Assembly (NCBI RefSeq): GCF_011382965.1
Contig: NZ_CP049934.1
Span: forward strand, 2,728,001-2,792,000
DNA: 64,000 nt
From: Leucobacter insecticola
Lineage (GTDB): Bacteria; Actinomycetota; Actinomycetes; Actinomycetales; Microbacteriaceae
Direction of reading: 5' to 3'
A model generated the notes under the pieces. It ran no database searches, was not told the DNA's origin, and saw only the letters and a list, made by a program, of their open reading frames with translations. Positions 40,044-50,659 of this stretch are shown here, one piece after another. Every line of letters starts with the position of its first letter. Position 1 is the first letter of the stretch. Position numbers and translations under genes: made by a program.

Positions 40044-40418
40044 CCCGACGCGGAGCTCAGCCGCCTGGTCGCGGAGGCAAAACAGAACGCTCCTGGACCG
40101 GCACGGCGAGGGCTATTTCAGCGCCGTGGGTGACCTTTTCTGCACCAATTCGCGATGTCCGGGGCCCGCTGAGAACGAAACGGCCTTGAGCGCCGGCGAT
40201 ACGACCGCTTCGGTCTCGTCCCACGCAGACGAGCACGTTGGTCTGACCTGACTCGCGCCAGGGCTGGGGATCGCGCTCGGTGATAAGGGCTACCTGCCTC
40301 AGGTTTCGCTCAGCGGAGGGCATCGGTACCCTTCACGCTGCACCGATTAAGGCCACTTGGTGCCAGCGATGCTCACTTTGTGTCACTGATGAACAGTGAG
40401 AACGGGGGCGCCAATCCA
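40044..40418. other. Gene-poor spacer beside the IS relic
   Basis: No convincing gene is visible. A short plus-strand frame ending at 40133 (…AELSRLVAEAKQNAPG…) and a minus-strand frame at 40057-40323 look mildly protein-like, but neither has a good start or a recognisable domain. They may be remnants left by the insertion event. Confidence 0.4.
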
Positions 40419-40940
40419 TTATTCACGCGTCAACTGATTCCGTTTCAGGCGACTCAGGATCGCCGCGGGCTGATCAAGCAGGCTTCTGTATTTGGGAGCT
40501 TCAACCAGCGTGACAATCAGTCGTTCGATGGCGCGCGCGTGGCGTCGCCTATAGCCAACGGCGTGGTGCGGGGCCAGGTCAAGCCGTGTCTCTACACCAT
40601 CCATGATCAACGTGATTGATAGTGGCTTCACATCAGGCACCTCCGCGGTGGCGGCAAACACTGCAAACGCAAGTGGAATGATCACATCACCGATCACGGG
40701 GGTCGGCCACAGGGTGTCGGGCACTTCGGCGTCGACACTGTCGATGTTTCCCCAAGAGTAGACCGTTTCTTCACCGGCTTGTGAGCGGCTCAGGATCCCG
40801 GCTACCGCAAATACCACGTGTGCTCCACCCGTATCACCGAGCGCGATCCCCAGCCCTGGAACGACCGTAAGCCCACCGAAACGTTCGCTAGACACGCTTG
40901 CGCAATTCGGTGCTCGTCGACCGGAGGGTGGGGTGCGCAC
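40419..40940 (-). CDS. Hypothetical protein, possible PH-like fold
   Basis: The 173-residue frame contains alternating strands from about residue 20 (FGGLTVVPGLGIAL; VVFAVAGILSRS; ETVYSWGNIDSV) and a final helix (RRRHARAIERLIVTLVEAP). This layout is reminiscent of bacterial PH-like domains, but I do not recognise a family. The start is uncertain: GTG at 40940 or 40895, while an ATG at 40944 with a TAGTTT box 6 nt upstream begins a different frame (MSAHPTLRSTSTELRKRV) that soon stops, so a frameshift near 40890 is possible. Confidence 0.5.
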   Translation of the reverse strand: MRTPPSGRRAPNCASVSSERFGGLTVVPGLGIALGDTGGAHVVFAVAGILSRSQAGEETVYSWGNIDSVDAEVPDTLWPTPVIGDVIIPLAFAVFAATAEVPDVKPLSITLIMDGVETRLDLAPHHAVGYRRRHARAIERLIVTLVEAPKYRSLLDQPAAILSRLKRNQLTRE

Positions 40941-41095
40941 TCATGGCGATAAACTAATCATCCAATCTAGGAATCCACTGAGCGCGGCGCACAAACCTGT
41001 CGTGACTTTCCACAGCTTAAACCGGCGTCAGCCTTCTGCCCACACTCACCCAACTCGGAGAGCAGTGCGCCACGCGCTGCTACGCTTGAGGCCCC

Positions 41096-42322
41096 ATGCC
41101 TCACAGCCCTGATCCTGCCCCCGTCACGCTGCTTTCGCGCACCGGGATTGCGTACTTCCCGCTCGCGTTTGTGTCGCGACTGCCCTTCGCCATGATGGTG
41201 ATCGGTGTGCTGACGCTCGTCGTGTCCGCCCGCGGATCGGTGGAGCTTGGCGGGCTGAGTTCGGCGCTGGTGGGGATCGGGGCCGCGACGATCGGTCCGC
41301 TCATCGGCGCGGCCGCGGACCGGTTTGGGCAACGACCCACACTGCTGATCGCGGCGGCAGCGAACAGCATCGCGCTCGGTGCGCTCGCGTGGGCCGCATA
41401 CAGTTCACTGCCGAGCTGGGCGATGCTCGCCATCGCGTTCGCGACCGGGGCATCGGGGCCACAAACCTCCCCCATGTCGCGCACCCGCCTCGTCTCGATC
41501 ATTCAGACCGCGCTTCCCGCCGAGCGCCGGCCACGCACCATTTCGACCGTGCTGGCGTATGAATCGGCAGCCGACGAGATGGTGTTTGTGTTCGGACCCG
41601 TGGTGGTCGGGCTGCTCGCGACCAGCGTGGGTGCCTGGGCGCCAGTCGCGGGAGCCGCCGCACTCACCCTCCTGTTTGTGACGGCGTTCGCGCTGCACCA
41701 TACCAGCGCGCCCGCTCGCTCCGCCGCCGAACGCGCCGCCACCCTCTCCCCCGCGTCCGAGCTTGTGCGCCCGTCCCTCCTCGTTGTCGTGTTCGGGATC
41801 TTCTCGGTGGGCTTGGTGTTCGGTTCCACGCTGACCTCGTTGACGGCGTTCATGCAGGAACGCGGCGCGGCGGAATCCGCCGGACTCATCTACGGTGCGA
41901 TGGGCGTCGGATCCGCGATCCTTGCCCTGAGCGTCGCGTTCTTTTCACCCAAGTTCACGCTCCGTCACCGCTGGCTCAGCTTTGCCGTGTGTATTGTCGG
42001 GGGCTCGGCGCTGTTCTCCGCGGCCGACAGCATCGCCACGGTGATCCTGAGCCTAATGCTGACAGGGGTCGGGATCGGCCCGCTGCTTGTCACCCTGTAC
42101 AGTTTTGGTGCGGCACGGAGCCCGAACGGGCGTTCCGCCACGGTCATGACGATGCTCGGATCCGGGATCATGCTCGGGCAGTCGCTCGCCGCCGCGGTCA
42201 CCGGCAGTGTCGCCGAGAATCTCGGGACGTCGCAGGCCCTGATACTGCCGCTCGCGGCGTCGCTCATGATCGTGCTCGCGGGCAGCATCAACTGGGTACT
42301 TACGCCGTCTGGCCGCCGATAA
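41096..42322 (+). CDS. MFS transporter (drug-efflux-like)
   Basis: The 408-residue protein has about 12 helices. The loop GAAADRFGQRPTLL between helices 2 and 3 is the MFS hallmark, and the pattern GFxxGAxG-type LAIAFATGASGPQTSP follows in helix 4-5. The two halves are separated by a loop at about 195-220. It exports or imports a small molecule using the proton gradient; the substrate is unknown. A GAGG precedes the ATG. It stands between a hypothetical gene and the TRIC channel, with which it overlaps at the 3' ends (convergent). Confidence 0.85.
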   Translation: MPHSPDPAPVTLLSRTGIAYFPLAFVSRLPFAMMVIGVLTLVVSARGSVELGGLSSALVGIGAATIGPLIGAAADRFGQRPTLLIAAAANSIALGALAWAAYSSLPSWAMLAIAFATGASGPQTSPMSRTRLVSIIQTALPAERRPRTISTVLAYESAADEMVFVFGPVVVGLLATSVGAWAPVAGAAALTLLFVTAFALHHTSAPARSAAERAATLSPASELVRPSLLVVVFGIFSVGLVFGSTLTSLTAFMQERGAAESAGLIYGAMGVGSAILALSVAFFSPKFTLRHRWLSFAVCIVGGSALFSAADSIATVILSLMLTGVGIGPLLVTLYSFGAARSPNGRSATVMTMLGSGIMLGQSLAAAVTGSVAENLGTSQALILPLAASLMIVLAGSINWVLTPSGRR

Positions 42323-42937
42323 TGCGCGGCTTCGGGAGATGCCAGCCGAGCTTCCGTGACGCGAGACGCAGGGTGATCGCGAGTGTGCCGCCGATCAGCG
42401 AAGCTGTCGTGGTGTCTCCCCAAAGCGCCAGCACCGCAACGGCACTGCCCGCGCCCAGTATCGCCGACACCGCGTAGAGTTCGCGTGTCAGCACCCCGGC
42501 ACCGTGTTCACGAGGACGTCACGAATCACGCCGCCACCAATCGCGGTGATCACGCCGACAAGGATCGACGTCATGGTGCTCTGGCCGGAGACGTAGGCGA
42601 GTGCCGCGCCGTTGGCGGAGAACAGGCCGAGGCCGAAGGCATCAAACACAACCTCGAAGTAGCGGATCCTCGTCACACTCGGGTGCAGGAAGAACACGAT
42701 CAGCGAACCCACGATCGCGACGGTGAGATTCTGCCAGTGCAGAAACGACAGTGGCGGATGCACCCCGATCAACATGTCGCGCAGGATCCCGCCACCCACC
42801 CCTGTGGAGGCGCCAACCACCACCACGCCGAGGATGTCGAGCTGCCGCCTCACCCCCACAAGCGCCCCGGAAATCGCGAAAGCCAGAATCCCGGCGAGCT
42901 GAAGAACCTCGTACACAATGTCTGCTGTCACGGCCAC
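42300..42937 (-). pseudogene. TRIC-type cation channel (UPF0126/YadS family), one frameshift
   Basis: The first frame has two copies of the family core: GIVAFAISGALVG-like LAGILAFAISGALVG with GVGGGILRDML, and FGLGLFSANGAALAY with GGGVIRDVLVN. The second frame continues LTRELYAVSAILGAG. One missing base in the run at 42494-42497 would restore VNTVPGVLTRELYA and a protein of about 212 residues. Bacterial TRIC proteins are trimeric potassium-permeable channels of the cytoplasmic membrane. The break is probably an error because both halves are conserved. Confidence 0.85.
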
Positions 42938-43025
42938 GAGTGTATCTGGTTCGGCGCCGTGAAATCGTGGGCCCGGGATATGGTGGTGCAGGTAGGAACC
43001 ATCACGGCAGAGGAGAACATCGGCG

Positions 43026-43682
43026 ATGGATGTCGCGACAATGCTGACAGAGTTTCACGCACACGCTGATGCCGAGAAGGCTGCGGGAATGCGCGCGTAT
43101 ATGCGCGACCAGTTCGAGTTTCTGGGGGTGCCGACCCCGCTTCGTCGGCGGCTTTCACAACCGGCTCTGGCAGCAGCACGGACTGCGGCATCTGTGGACT
43201 GGGATTTTGTGCAGGCGTGCTGGGACTCGCCCTATCGAGAGTTTCAATACGTCGCGGTCGGGTATCTGACGGCGGTGCAGCGACTTCTTCGCCCTGGCGA
43301 TATGGACCGCATCAAGGTGCTGGCGCAGACCAAATCCTGGTGGGACACCATTGACGGTCTCGACAGGGTGGTCGGTGACCTGGCGCTGGCATTTCCGGAG
43401 GTCAATGCGGTGCTCCTGGGGTGGAGCAGCCACGACGACATCTGGTTGCGTCGCATCGCGATTGACCATCAGCTGGGCCGCAAAAGGAAAACCGACCGCG
43501 CGCTCTTGGAACGGATCATCCTGAATAATCTCGGGCACACCGAGTTTTTCATTAACAAGGCCATCGGTTGGGCGTTACGCGACTATTCGAAGACGGATCC
43601 CGAGTGGGTTCGCGGTTTTATCGGTCGGCACCGAAGTGAGCTGGCGCCGCTGTCGGTGCGCGAGGGGTCAAAGTACCTCTAG
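43026..43682 (+). CDS. AlkD-like DNA alkylation-repair glycosylase
   Basis: The 218-residue protein is all helical, with HEAT-like repeats: a MRDQFEFLGVPTPLRR segment, REFQYVAVGYL, the conserved SWWDTIDGLD (including the catalytic-site Trp and Asp) and IDHQLGRKRKTD. AlkD enzymes remove N3- and N7-alkylated purines without flipping the base. It is a single gene on the plus strand. Length matches the family (about 220-240). Confidence 0.88.
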   Translation: MDVATMLTEFHAHADAEKAAGMRAYMRDQFEFLGVPTPLRRRLSQPALAAARTAASVDWDFVQACWDSPYREFQYVAVGYLTAVQRLLRPGDMDRIKVLAQTKSWWDTIDGLDRVVGDLALAFPEVNAVLLGWSSHDDIWLRRIAIDHQLGRKRKTDRALLERIILNNLGHTEFFINKAIGWALRDYSKTDPEWVRGFIGRHRSELAPLSVREGSKYL

Positions 43683-43808
43683 TGTCCTGCGCCATAAATT
43701 CGCTTCGCAGGTACCGGTGCGCGGCGACCGTGAGCGCGATCGGCAGGCTGAGGAATAGTGGAGGCTCCACCACTGTTGTACTTCCGAGGATCACCACCAG
43801 GTGAAAGA

Positions 43809-45107
<1,299 letters not shown>

Positions 45108-45111
<4 letters not shown>

Positions 45112-45578
45112 GCGCACTTGATGGCCTGTATCAAGAAGTGATCCTGGATCACTCAAAACGCCCCATTGGCAAGCGTGATCTCGAGAGTTCCGAGGGCAAC
45201 CTCACGGCGTCACACCACGAGTTCAATCCGAGCTGCGGTGACGAGATCGACCTGTCGATCTCGGTTGATCCCGAGACGGGGCTTGTCACCGATCTGGCGT
45301 GGCAGGGTCAGGGCTGCTCGATTTCGATGGCCTCGGCCTCGATTCTGTCGCAACTGCTGCGCGACGAAGACCTCACGATGGAGGAGGCTCAGGAGCGGAT
45401 CAATGCGTTTCGCGAGATGATCCAGGCTCGCGGCGAAGGTGAGCCCGACGAAGATCTGCTCGGTGACGCCGTCGCCTTGCAGGGGGTCTCCAAGTTTGTG
45501 ATGCGGGTGAAGTGCGCGATGCTCGGGTGGGTCGCGCTCGAGGCGGATCTGCGCCAGGTCGAGGCGCAGCGCTCCTAA
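45108..45578 (+). CDS. sufU: SufU, zinc-dependent sulfurtransferase partner of SufS
   Basis: The 156-residue protein has the SufU set: LYQEVILDHSKRPIG at the N-terminus, C43 and D45 (NPSCGDEI), C70 (GQGCSISMASAS) and C136 (RVKCAMLGW). These bind zinc and accept persulfide sulfur from SufS. Its ATG overlaps the sufS stop. No sufBCD genes are in the window, so scaffold assembly must be encoded elsewhere. The gene is intact, in contrast to the twice-shifted sufS before it, which supports the artefact view. Confidence 0.93.
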
Positions 45579-45689
45579 CCGCTACCCCAACCTCCGCTCA
45601 CAGGGAGCGAAATCCCCGTTTCTAGGCTTGCCAAGAATTTTTTCTGTGGACAACTCAATTTGGGTTTGTTTTTGGCGCAGGATCGTCTC

Positions 45690-46913
45690 ATGCATACAGA
45701 CAATTCTTTCCAAGTCCTCCGCTGCGACACGACCGCAGACTTCCTCGCCGCCCTGCCCCAGCTCACCGGTTTCACCGCTGAGAACAGCCTGTTCGTGGTG
45801 TTCTTTTCCGGTGCCCATTCAGGTGATGCCGTGCGCATAGATCTTCCGGAGTCAGACGCGCCACGCGCTGCCGCAAGTCTCCTCGACTTCATCGTCGAGG
45901 TGATGCGCGATATGGGAGCCGATCACGCTGGCTGCGAACCGGCAATCGCCATCACTTCGTCCGAGACGTTTCGGGAGCACGGTGGGCCGCCGCGGTTGCG
46001 GCTTGCCAAACGCATCGAACGGCGCGTGCGTATGGAACGCATGGGCTTGCGGGAGCTCTGTGTCCTCGCCGCCGACGGCTGGGCGAGCTATCTCGATCCC
46101 TCGACCCCGCCCGGTGGCCGGCCGCTGAGCGACATCGAAGAGAGCGCACTCGCTCTCGCCGCCGACACTGACTGGCTCGACGTCCCGGAACTGTCAGCGC
46201 TGGGGAAGATCCCCGAGGCAGATCCAGCGCGTGCGGATCTCGTTCGTGCGGCGTTAGAGGAACTCCCGCCCTACCCGACACATTTGCCTTCGACGAATGC
46301 CGACTCTTCCCATTCCCCAGACGACGACGATCACGAGATCCCTCCCTGGTTTGAAGAAACGGCCGAGATTGTTCGCGCGCTGGCGAACGCGGCGGCGCTG
46401 AGCCCCGAAATGACGGCAAGACTGATCCGCAGTGCCGCTCACCCTGATCGCTGGCTGCTCCTCTCATTCGGGATCCTCATCCGGCCAGACTTTCCTTCTG
46501 AACTAGCTTGCGCAATGTCCGCCGCACCGTTCACCGGAGTTGATATCGATTGCTGTGCCGATACCGAGATCGATGGTGGCGGGGAGAGTGAGCTTCAGGA
46601 GCACGCACGGTTCAATATCCGCGGGGTACTCGCTGGTCTCAGCCCGGGCTTCACAGATCATCACCGATTGCTCCCGGTGCGAGATCAGCTCTTGCGGGCG
46701 CTTTCCGAAACCCCGGAGCCCGAGCGACCGGCGTTGTCTGCTCTGAGTAGTTGGGTGTGGTGGCTCCTCGGCAATCAGACCGTCGCACAGCGGCAAGCAG
46801 AGGAGGCACTGTCGCTGGCCCCCGGTCACCCGCTTGCAACGATGATCGAGAAACTGGTTTCTATACCGGTGCGCGCCTACCTGCAGGAGCAGGATCAGCG
46901 GCGAGCCGCCTGA
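45690..46913 (+). CDS. DUF4192-family protein
   Basis: The 407-residue cytoplasmic protein begins with VLRCDTTADFLAALPQLTGFTAENSLFVVFFSG, the start typical of actinobacterial DUF4192 proteins (…LLAAVPYLLGFxPxxSLVVV…). The central region contains an acidic stretch near residue 220. The C-terminus has tetratricopeptide-like helices (WWLLGNQTVAQRQAEEALSLAPGHPLATM). Function is unknown. AGGA precedes the ATG at 45690, though the frame opens earlier. It converges with nadS, and the two coding ends overlap by about 19 bp. Confidence 0.8.
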   Translation: MHTDNSFQVLRCDTTADFLAALPQLTGFTAENSLFVVFFSGAHSGDAVRIDLPESDAPRAAASLLDFIVEVMRDMGADHAGCEPAIAITSSETFREHGGPPRLRLAKRIERRVRMERMGLRELCVLAADGWASYLDPSTPPGGRPLSDIEESALALAADTDWLDVPELSALGKIPEADPARADLVRAALEELPPYPTHLPSTNADSSHSPDDDDHEIPPWFEETAEIVRALANAAALSPEMTARLIRSAAHPDRWLLLSFGILIRPDFPSELACAMSAAPFTGVDIDCCADTEIDGGGESELQEHARFNIRGVLAGLSPGFTDHHRLLPVRDQLLRALSETPEPERPALSALSSWVWWLLGNQTVAQRQAEEALSLAPGHPLATMIEKLVSIPVRAYLQEQDQRRAA

Positions 46914-48049
46914 ACCTCGGACCGGAGAGCACGAACAATGCGTTCCACCGCTTCCTCAGACAGCGCCTCAGCAAAGGTGAAGCGAATTGCGGTTTGGGCG
47001 AGCGCAGGATCTACCCCCATCGCGAGGAGAGCTGGCGATGGCCCGTCCATCCCCGCGGCACACGCGGATCCCGATGAAACCGCAATCCCTGTCGCATCGA
47101 GCGCGATGAGCAACGATTCCCCACTCACACCCGCAACAACAAACGATGCGTGGCCGGGAAGACGCTCGCTGCGGTGCCCAGTCAAGCGGGACCCCGGCAC
47201 CTCCGCGAGTACCCTGTCAATGAGCGCATCGCGGCTCCGGATAAGTTCAAGTGCCCGCGTGCCCACCCCCGTGCAGGTGGCTGAGACCGCGGCCGCAAAT
47301 CCTGCGGCACCGGCAACATTCTCGGTGCCGGATCGCGCGCCACCCTCTTGTCCGCCGCCGTGGAGGATCGCCTCGAGTGGCAGATGCCTGCGCACGAACA
47401 GGGCCCCCATTCCCTGCGGTCCGCCAAATTTGTGCGACGCCACCGTCATCGCATGGATGTCCGGGCCCGGCCAGCTTTCACCTGCAAAACTCAACGGAAG
47501 GGACGAGGCCGCCTGCACCGCGTCCGTGTGCACGAGTACCCCCAGACTGGCGGCGTGGGCCGCGATCTCGGGGAGCGGTTGCACCGTGCCGACCTCGGCA
47601 TTGGCAAGCCCCACCGAGATCAGGGTGGTGTCGGGGCGCAGAGCGGCGGCGGCGTCCGCGGGATCCACGCGGCCGTCGAAGTTGACAGGGAGCAGGGTCA
47701 GTTCAAAGCCAAAGACCCGCTCGAGATATCGACAGCTCTCAAGCACGGAGGGATGCTCAATGGGCGTCGTGACGAGGTGCCGCCCTCGGGGTGTGGCAAG
47801 TGCGAGGCCGATGATCGCGAGATTGTTCGCCTCGGTGCCGCCGGAGGTTAGCACCAGGTCCGCAGGCCGCGCGTTAAAGGCCGCGGCGATCCTGAACCGG
47901 GACTCCTCAAGCGACCGTTTCGCGCGGTTTCCCGGAGCGTGCACGCTTGAGGGGTTCGCGGCCCCCGCGTCGAACACGGCAAGCATCGCGGCGCGGGCCT
48001 CTGCGCGAAGCGGCGCGGTCGCCGCAGCGTCGAGATACTCGTGTGCCAC
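46895..48049 (-). CDS. nadS: NifS-like class I cysteine desulfurase (NadS)
   Basis: The 384-residue PLP enzyme has EYLDAAATAPL, TSGGTEANNLAI, the PLP lysine in VASHKFGGPQGMG, and the mobile-loop cysteine in VSSGSACAAGMDGPS. It is a class I (IscS/NifS) desulfurase, distinct from the SufS upstream. AAGGAGAG supports the GTG at 48049. As the last gene of the nadA-B-C operon it is expected to build the 4Fe-4S cluster of NadA, as NadS does in corynebacteria. Both ends of the protein look normal. Confidence 0.9.
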   Translation of the reverse strand: MAHEYLDAAATAPLRAEARAAMLAVFDAGAANPSSVHAPGNRAKRSLEESRFRIAAAFNARPADLVLTSGGTEANNLAIIGLALATPRGRHLVTTPIEHPSVLESCRYLERVFGFELTLLPVNFDGRVDPADAAAALRPDTTLISVGLANAEVGTVQPLPEIAAHAASLGVLVHTDAVQAASSLPLSFAGESWPGPDIHAMTVASHKFGGPQGMGALFVRRHLPLEAILHGGGQEGGARSGTENVAGAAGFAAAVSATCTGVGTRALELIRSRDALIDRVLAEVPGSRLTGHRSERLPGHASFVVAGVSGESLLIALDATGIAVSSGSACAAGMDGPSPALLAMGVDPALAQTAIRFTFAEALSEEAVERIVRALRSEVQAARR

Positions 48050-48110
48050 GGCGCTCTCCTTCGTCTGCCCGCCGGTCCTCATGCGGCCCGTCCGGGGCCA
48101 GGGTGCGCCG

Positions 48111-48959
48111 TCACTCTGCATCGAGCCCCAGATCGAGCGCACGAGCCCCGTGCGTGAGTTGGCCCACCGAGATGACATCCACGCCGGTTTCGGCGATCGT
48201 CGCGACGGTATCGAGGTTCACTCCCCCGCTCGCCTCCGCGATTGCCCTCCCCGCGATCAGCTTGACTCCTGCCACCAACTGCTGGGGCGTGAAATTGTCG
48301 AGCAGGATCCCCGTGACGTTCGCGGCGAGCACCGGCTCGATCTGCTCGAGCCGGTCAACCTCGACGATGATGGCGGTGGTGTGACCGGCCCGAGCTCGAA
48401 GCCCGCGCAGCGCCTCCGTTGTTGTGGCACTATCGACGGCGCCGAGGGCAGCCAGGTGGTTGTCCTTCACCATGATGGCGTCGGAGAGCCCGTAGCGGTG
48501 ATTCGAGCCTCCGCCTGCGCGCACCGCATGCTTCTCGAGCGCGCGAAGCCCGGGGGTGGTCTTTCGCGTATCGGCAATCTGTGCCCGCGTGTGCGCCACC
48601 GCGCCAACAAAGCGCGAGGTCAAGGTTGCGATCCCACTCATACGCTGACAAAAGTTCAGGGCGACCCGCTCTCCCGTGAGCACCCCGCGCGCGGGACCGT
48701 CGATGCGGGCGAGCACATCACCGGTGCCGAACGGCTGGCCCTCTTCGAGGAGATCAGTGACGCTGGTGCGTGGGTCGAGCTGCGTGAACGCGGCCGTAAC
48801 AAGAGCGCCCCCCGCGAACACCCCCGGTTCGCGGGCCACCAGGCGGGTGGAGATCGTCGCGGATTCGGGGATCACCAGTTCGGCGGTGAGATCGCCCCAC
48901 GGGGCGTCTTCAGCCAGCGCGTTCGAAACGACGGAATCGATGATGTGTCGAGTTAACAA
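48111..48959 (-). CDS. nadC: Nicotinate-nucleotide pyrophosphorylase (quinolinate phosphoribosyltransferase)
   Basis: The 282-residue enzyme has EDAPWGDLTAE, the phosphate-binding TRKTTPGLRALEKHAVRAGGG, NHRYGLSDAIMVKDNH and EVDRLEQIEPVL, all diagnostic for NadC. It converts quinolinate and PRPP to nicotinate mononucleotide with loss of carbon dioxide. It starts at a TTG overlapping the nadB stop region by 7 bp. The conserved C-terminal EASGGVNLDTV and ISVGQLTHGARALDLGLD are intact. Confidence 0.95.
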   Translation of the reverse strand: MLTRHIIDSVVSNALAEDAPWGDLTAELVIPESATISTRLVAREPGVFAGGALVTAAFTQLDPRTSVTDLLEEGQPFGTGDVLARIDGPARGVLTGERVALNFCQRMSGIATLTSRFVGAVAHTRAQIADTRKTTPGLRALEKHAVRAGGGSNHRYGLSDAIMVKDNHLAALGAVDSATTTEALRGLRARAGHTTAIIVEVDRLEQIEPVLAANVTGILLDNFTPQQLVAGVKLIAGRAIAEASGGVNLDTVATIAETGVDVISVGQLTHGARALDLGLDAE

Positions 48960-50659
48960 GATGCCAGGCTCCTCAGCTGCTGATCGTCAACCTCCGGGAG
49001 GGTCCCGGAGATCACAAAACGGTAGGCGCGGCGCGAGGCCTGCGCGGGGTCGGTGTACGGGGCATCGCTGCGCTGGTGCGCCCCGCGAGATTCCGTGCGT
49101 TCAAGCGCGGCCACCTGCATCATCGCCGCCAGCTCGGCGGCGGGTCCTGCGGCCTGCGCGAACACCTCACCCGCGGCAGCCAGACCGGCAGCGTCCCGCT
49201 CGATGCCGAGCCCCGCAGCGAGCGCACTCGAGACACTCTCCCGGTGCCGATCGGCGTCGTGACCCGGGCACAGGATCGAGGCGGCGTGAGCGTTTCGCGC
49301 AAGCTCACGTGCGGCCTCACCCCGCAGCTGCCAGTCACCTCGCGCCGCCCGAGCCGCCGATCCTGCGACGGCACGCCCGGCACGGGCACCAAACACGAGT
49401 CCTTCAAGCAGCGAGTTCGAGGCGAGACGGTTAGCCCCGTGGACCCCCGTCGCCGCCACCTCACCGACCGCGTACAGCCCCGGCACCGTGCTCCGACCGT
49501 CGAGGTCACTGAGCACGCCGCCCATCGAGTAGTGCGCGGCCGGAGAGACCGGGATCGGCTCCCGGCGCCAATCCAGCCCCCGCGCGGCCACCGCAGCGGA
49601 TATCCCGGGGAAACGGCGCGCGAGCGTGCCGGGTTGCCCAGCTAACGCTCCGTCGCGCTCGATGTGCGTTGCGTCCAGCCAGACGCAGGAGTCGCCGCGC
49701 TCACGAAGTACGCGGTGGATCTCTCGCGACACCACATCGCGGGGCGCGAGATCACCGCGCGGGTGCCGGTCGGCCATGAACGCGTGTCCTGCGCCGTCGA
49801 GCAGTCGAGCCCCCGCGCCGCGCACCGCTTCAGAGATCAGCTCCCCCGAGCCTGCCAACACCGTCGGATGGAACTGCACGAATTCAAGATCCGCCACCGC
49901 AGCACCAGCTCGGGCGGCCAGCACCACGCCTTCGCCGCGCGCGCCCGCGTGATTTGAGGTGCGCGGATACAGGCCGGCGTAGCCGCCGGTCGCGAGCACC
50001 ACTGCGTCGCCGCTCAGGTTCTCGGCGAATCCGCGCGGATCCTGCACCACCACCCCGCTGACCACACCGCTCTCGGAGATGAGCGACATCGCAGTGCGCC
50101 CCTCCATCAGCGTGATCCGCCCGGCCTGCACCCCGATCAGCACCCGGGCCAACAAAAACGCGTGCAGCATCGCCCCGGTGCGGTCTCCGCCTGCGTGCAC
50201 GATACGTGAATGCTCATGCGCGGCCTCAAGCCCGAGACGCGGCGCCCCACTGGGGTCGCGATCGACTTCAAACCCCGCTGCCAGCAAAGCGCGCACGGCA
50301 GCGGCACCCTCGACCGTGAGCACATCGGCTGCCGCCGCATCGACAAGCCCGACCCCAACGGAGACCGTGTCGGCGGCGTGCTGCGTCGGGCTATCCTGCG
50401 CACCGATCGCCGCCGCGATTCCGCCCTGGGCAAGCGCCGTGTTTCCGCCGGCGAGGGCACGCATCGCGGGATCGTCTCTCAGGACATCAGCGCTCCCGGG
50501 CCCGGCACACGCGCCCGGAGTGACGAGCGTCACCTGCGCCCCCGCGCCAGCCGCGGCGAGCGCACACGACATCCCCGCGACCCCTGCCCCGATCACGATC
50601 ACCGAGGCTGAGCCGGTGCCCGCGTCAGGGCCGCTTCCTCCCCCAGGCCGCTCGCTCAC
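48953..50659 (-). CDS. nadB: L-aspartate oxidase
   Basis: The 568-residue FAD enzyme has the dinucleotide motif VIVIGAGVAGMSCALAA, then GGNTALAQGGIAAAIG and the succinate-dehydrogenase-like HEHSRIVHAGGDRTGAM, FVQFHPTVL, PAAHYSMGGVLSDLDGRSTVPGLYAVGE and SNSLLEGLVFG. It oxidises L-aspartate to iminoaspartate for NadA. Its GTG overlaps the nadA stop in a GTGA. The corynebacterial version of this operon lacks nadB, so this one is more complete. Confidence 0.95.
   Translation of the reverse strand: MSERPGGGSGPDAGTGSASVIVIGAGVAGMSCALAAAGAGAQVTLVTPGACAGPGSADVLRDDPAMRALAGGNTALAQGGIAAAIGAQDSPTQHAADTVSVGVGLVDAAAADVLTVEGAAAVRALLAAGFEVDRDPSGAPRLGLEAAHEHSRIVHAGGDRTGAMLHAFLLARVLIGVQAGRITLMEGRTAMSLISESGVVSGVVVQDPRGFAENLSGDAVVLATGGYAGLYPRTSNHAGARGEGVVLAARAGAAVADLEFVQFHPTVLAGSGELISEAVRGAGARLLDGAGHAFMADRHPRGDLAPRDVVSREIHRVLRERGDSCVWLDATHIERDGALAGQPGTLARRFPGISAAVAARGLDWRREPIPVSPAAHYSMGGVLSDLDGRSTVPGLYAVGEVAATGVHGANRLASNSLLEGLVFGARAGRAVAGSAARAARGDWQLRGEAARELARNAHAASILCPGHDADRHRESVSSALAAGLGIERDAAGLAAAGEVFAQAAGPAAELAAMMQVAALERTESRGAHQRSDAPYTDPAQASRRAYRFVISGTLPEVDDQQLRSLASC

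Noticed and set aside
40057..40323. Minus-strand open frame beside the IS relic
   Set aside because: No Shine-Dalgarno, no domain, low-complexity Arg/Gly-rich translation; probably noncoding.
43683..43808. Minus-strand frame resembling a membrane-protein C-terminus (LGSTTVVEPPLFLSLPIALTV)
   Set aside because: Only about 40 residues, no start, no recognisable family; it may be a relic of an acyltransferase-like gene but cannot be supported.
46938..48956. A 672-codon open frame on the plus strand opposite nadS and nadC
   Set aside because: The minus strand encodes two clear enzymes with conserved motifs; the long plus-strand frame is a by-product of high GC content.
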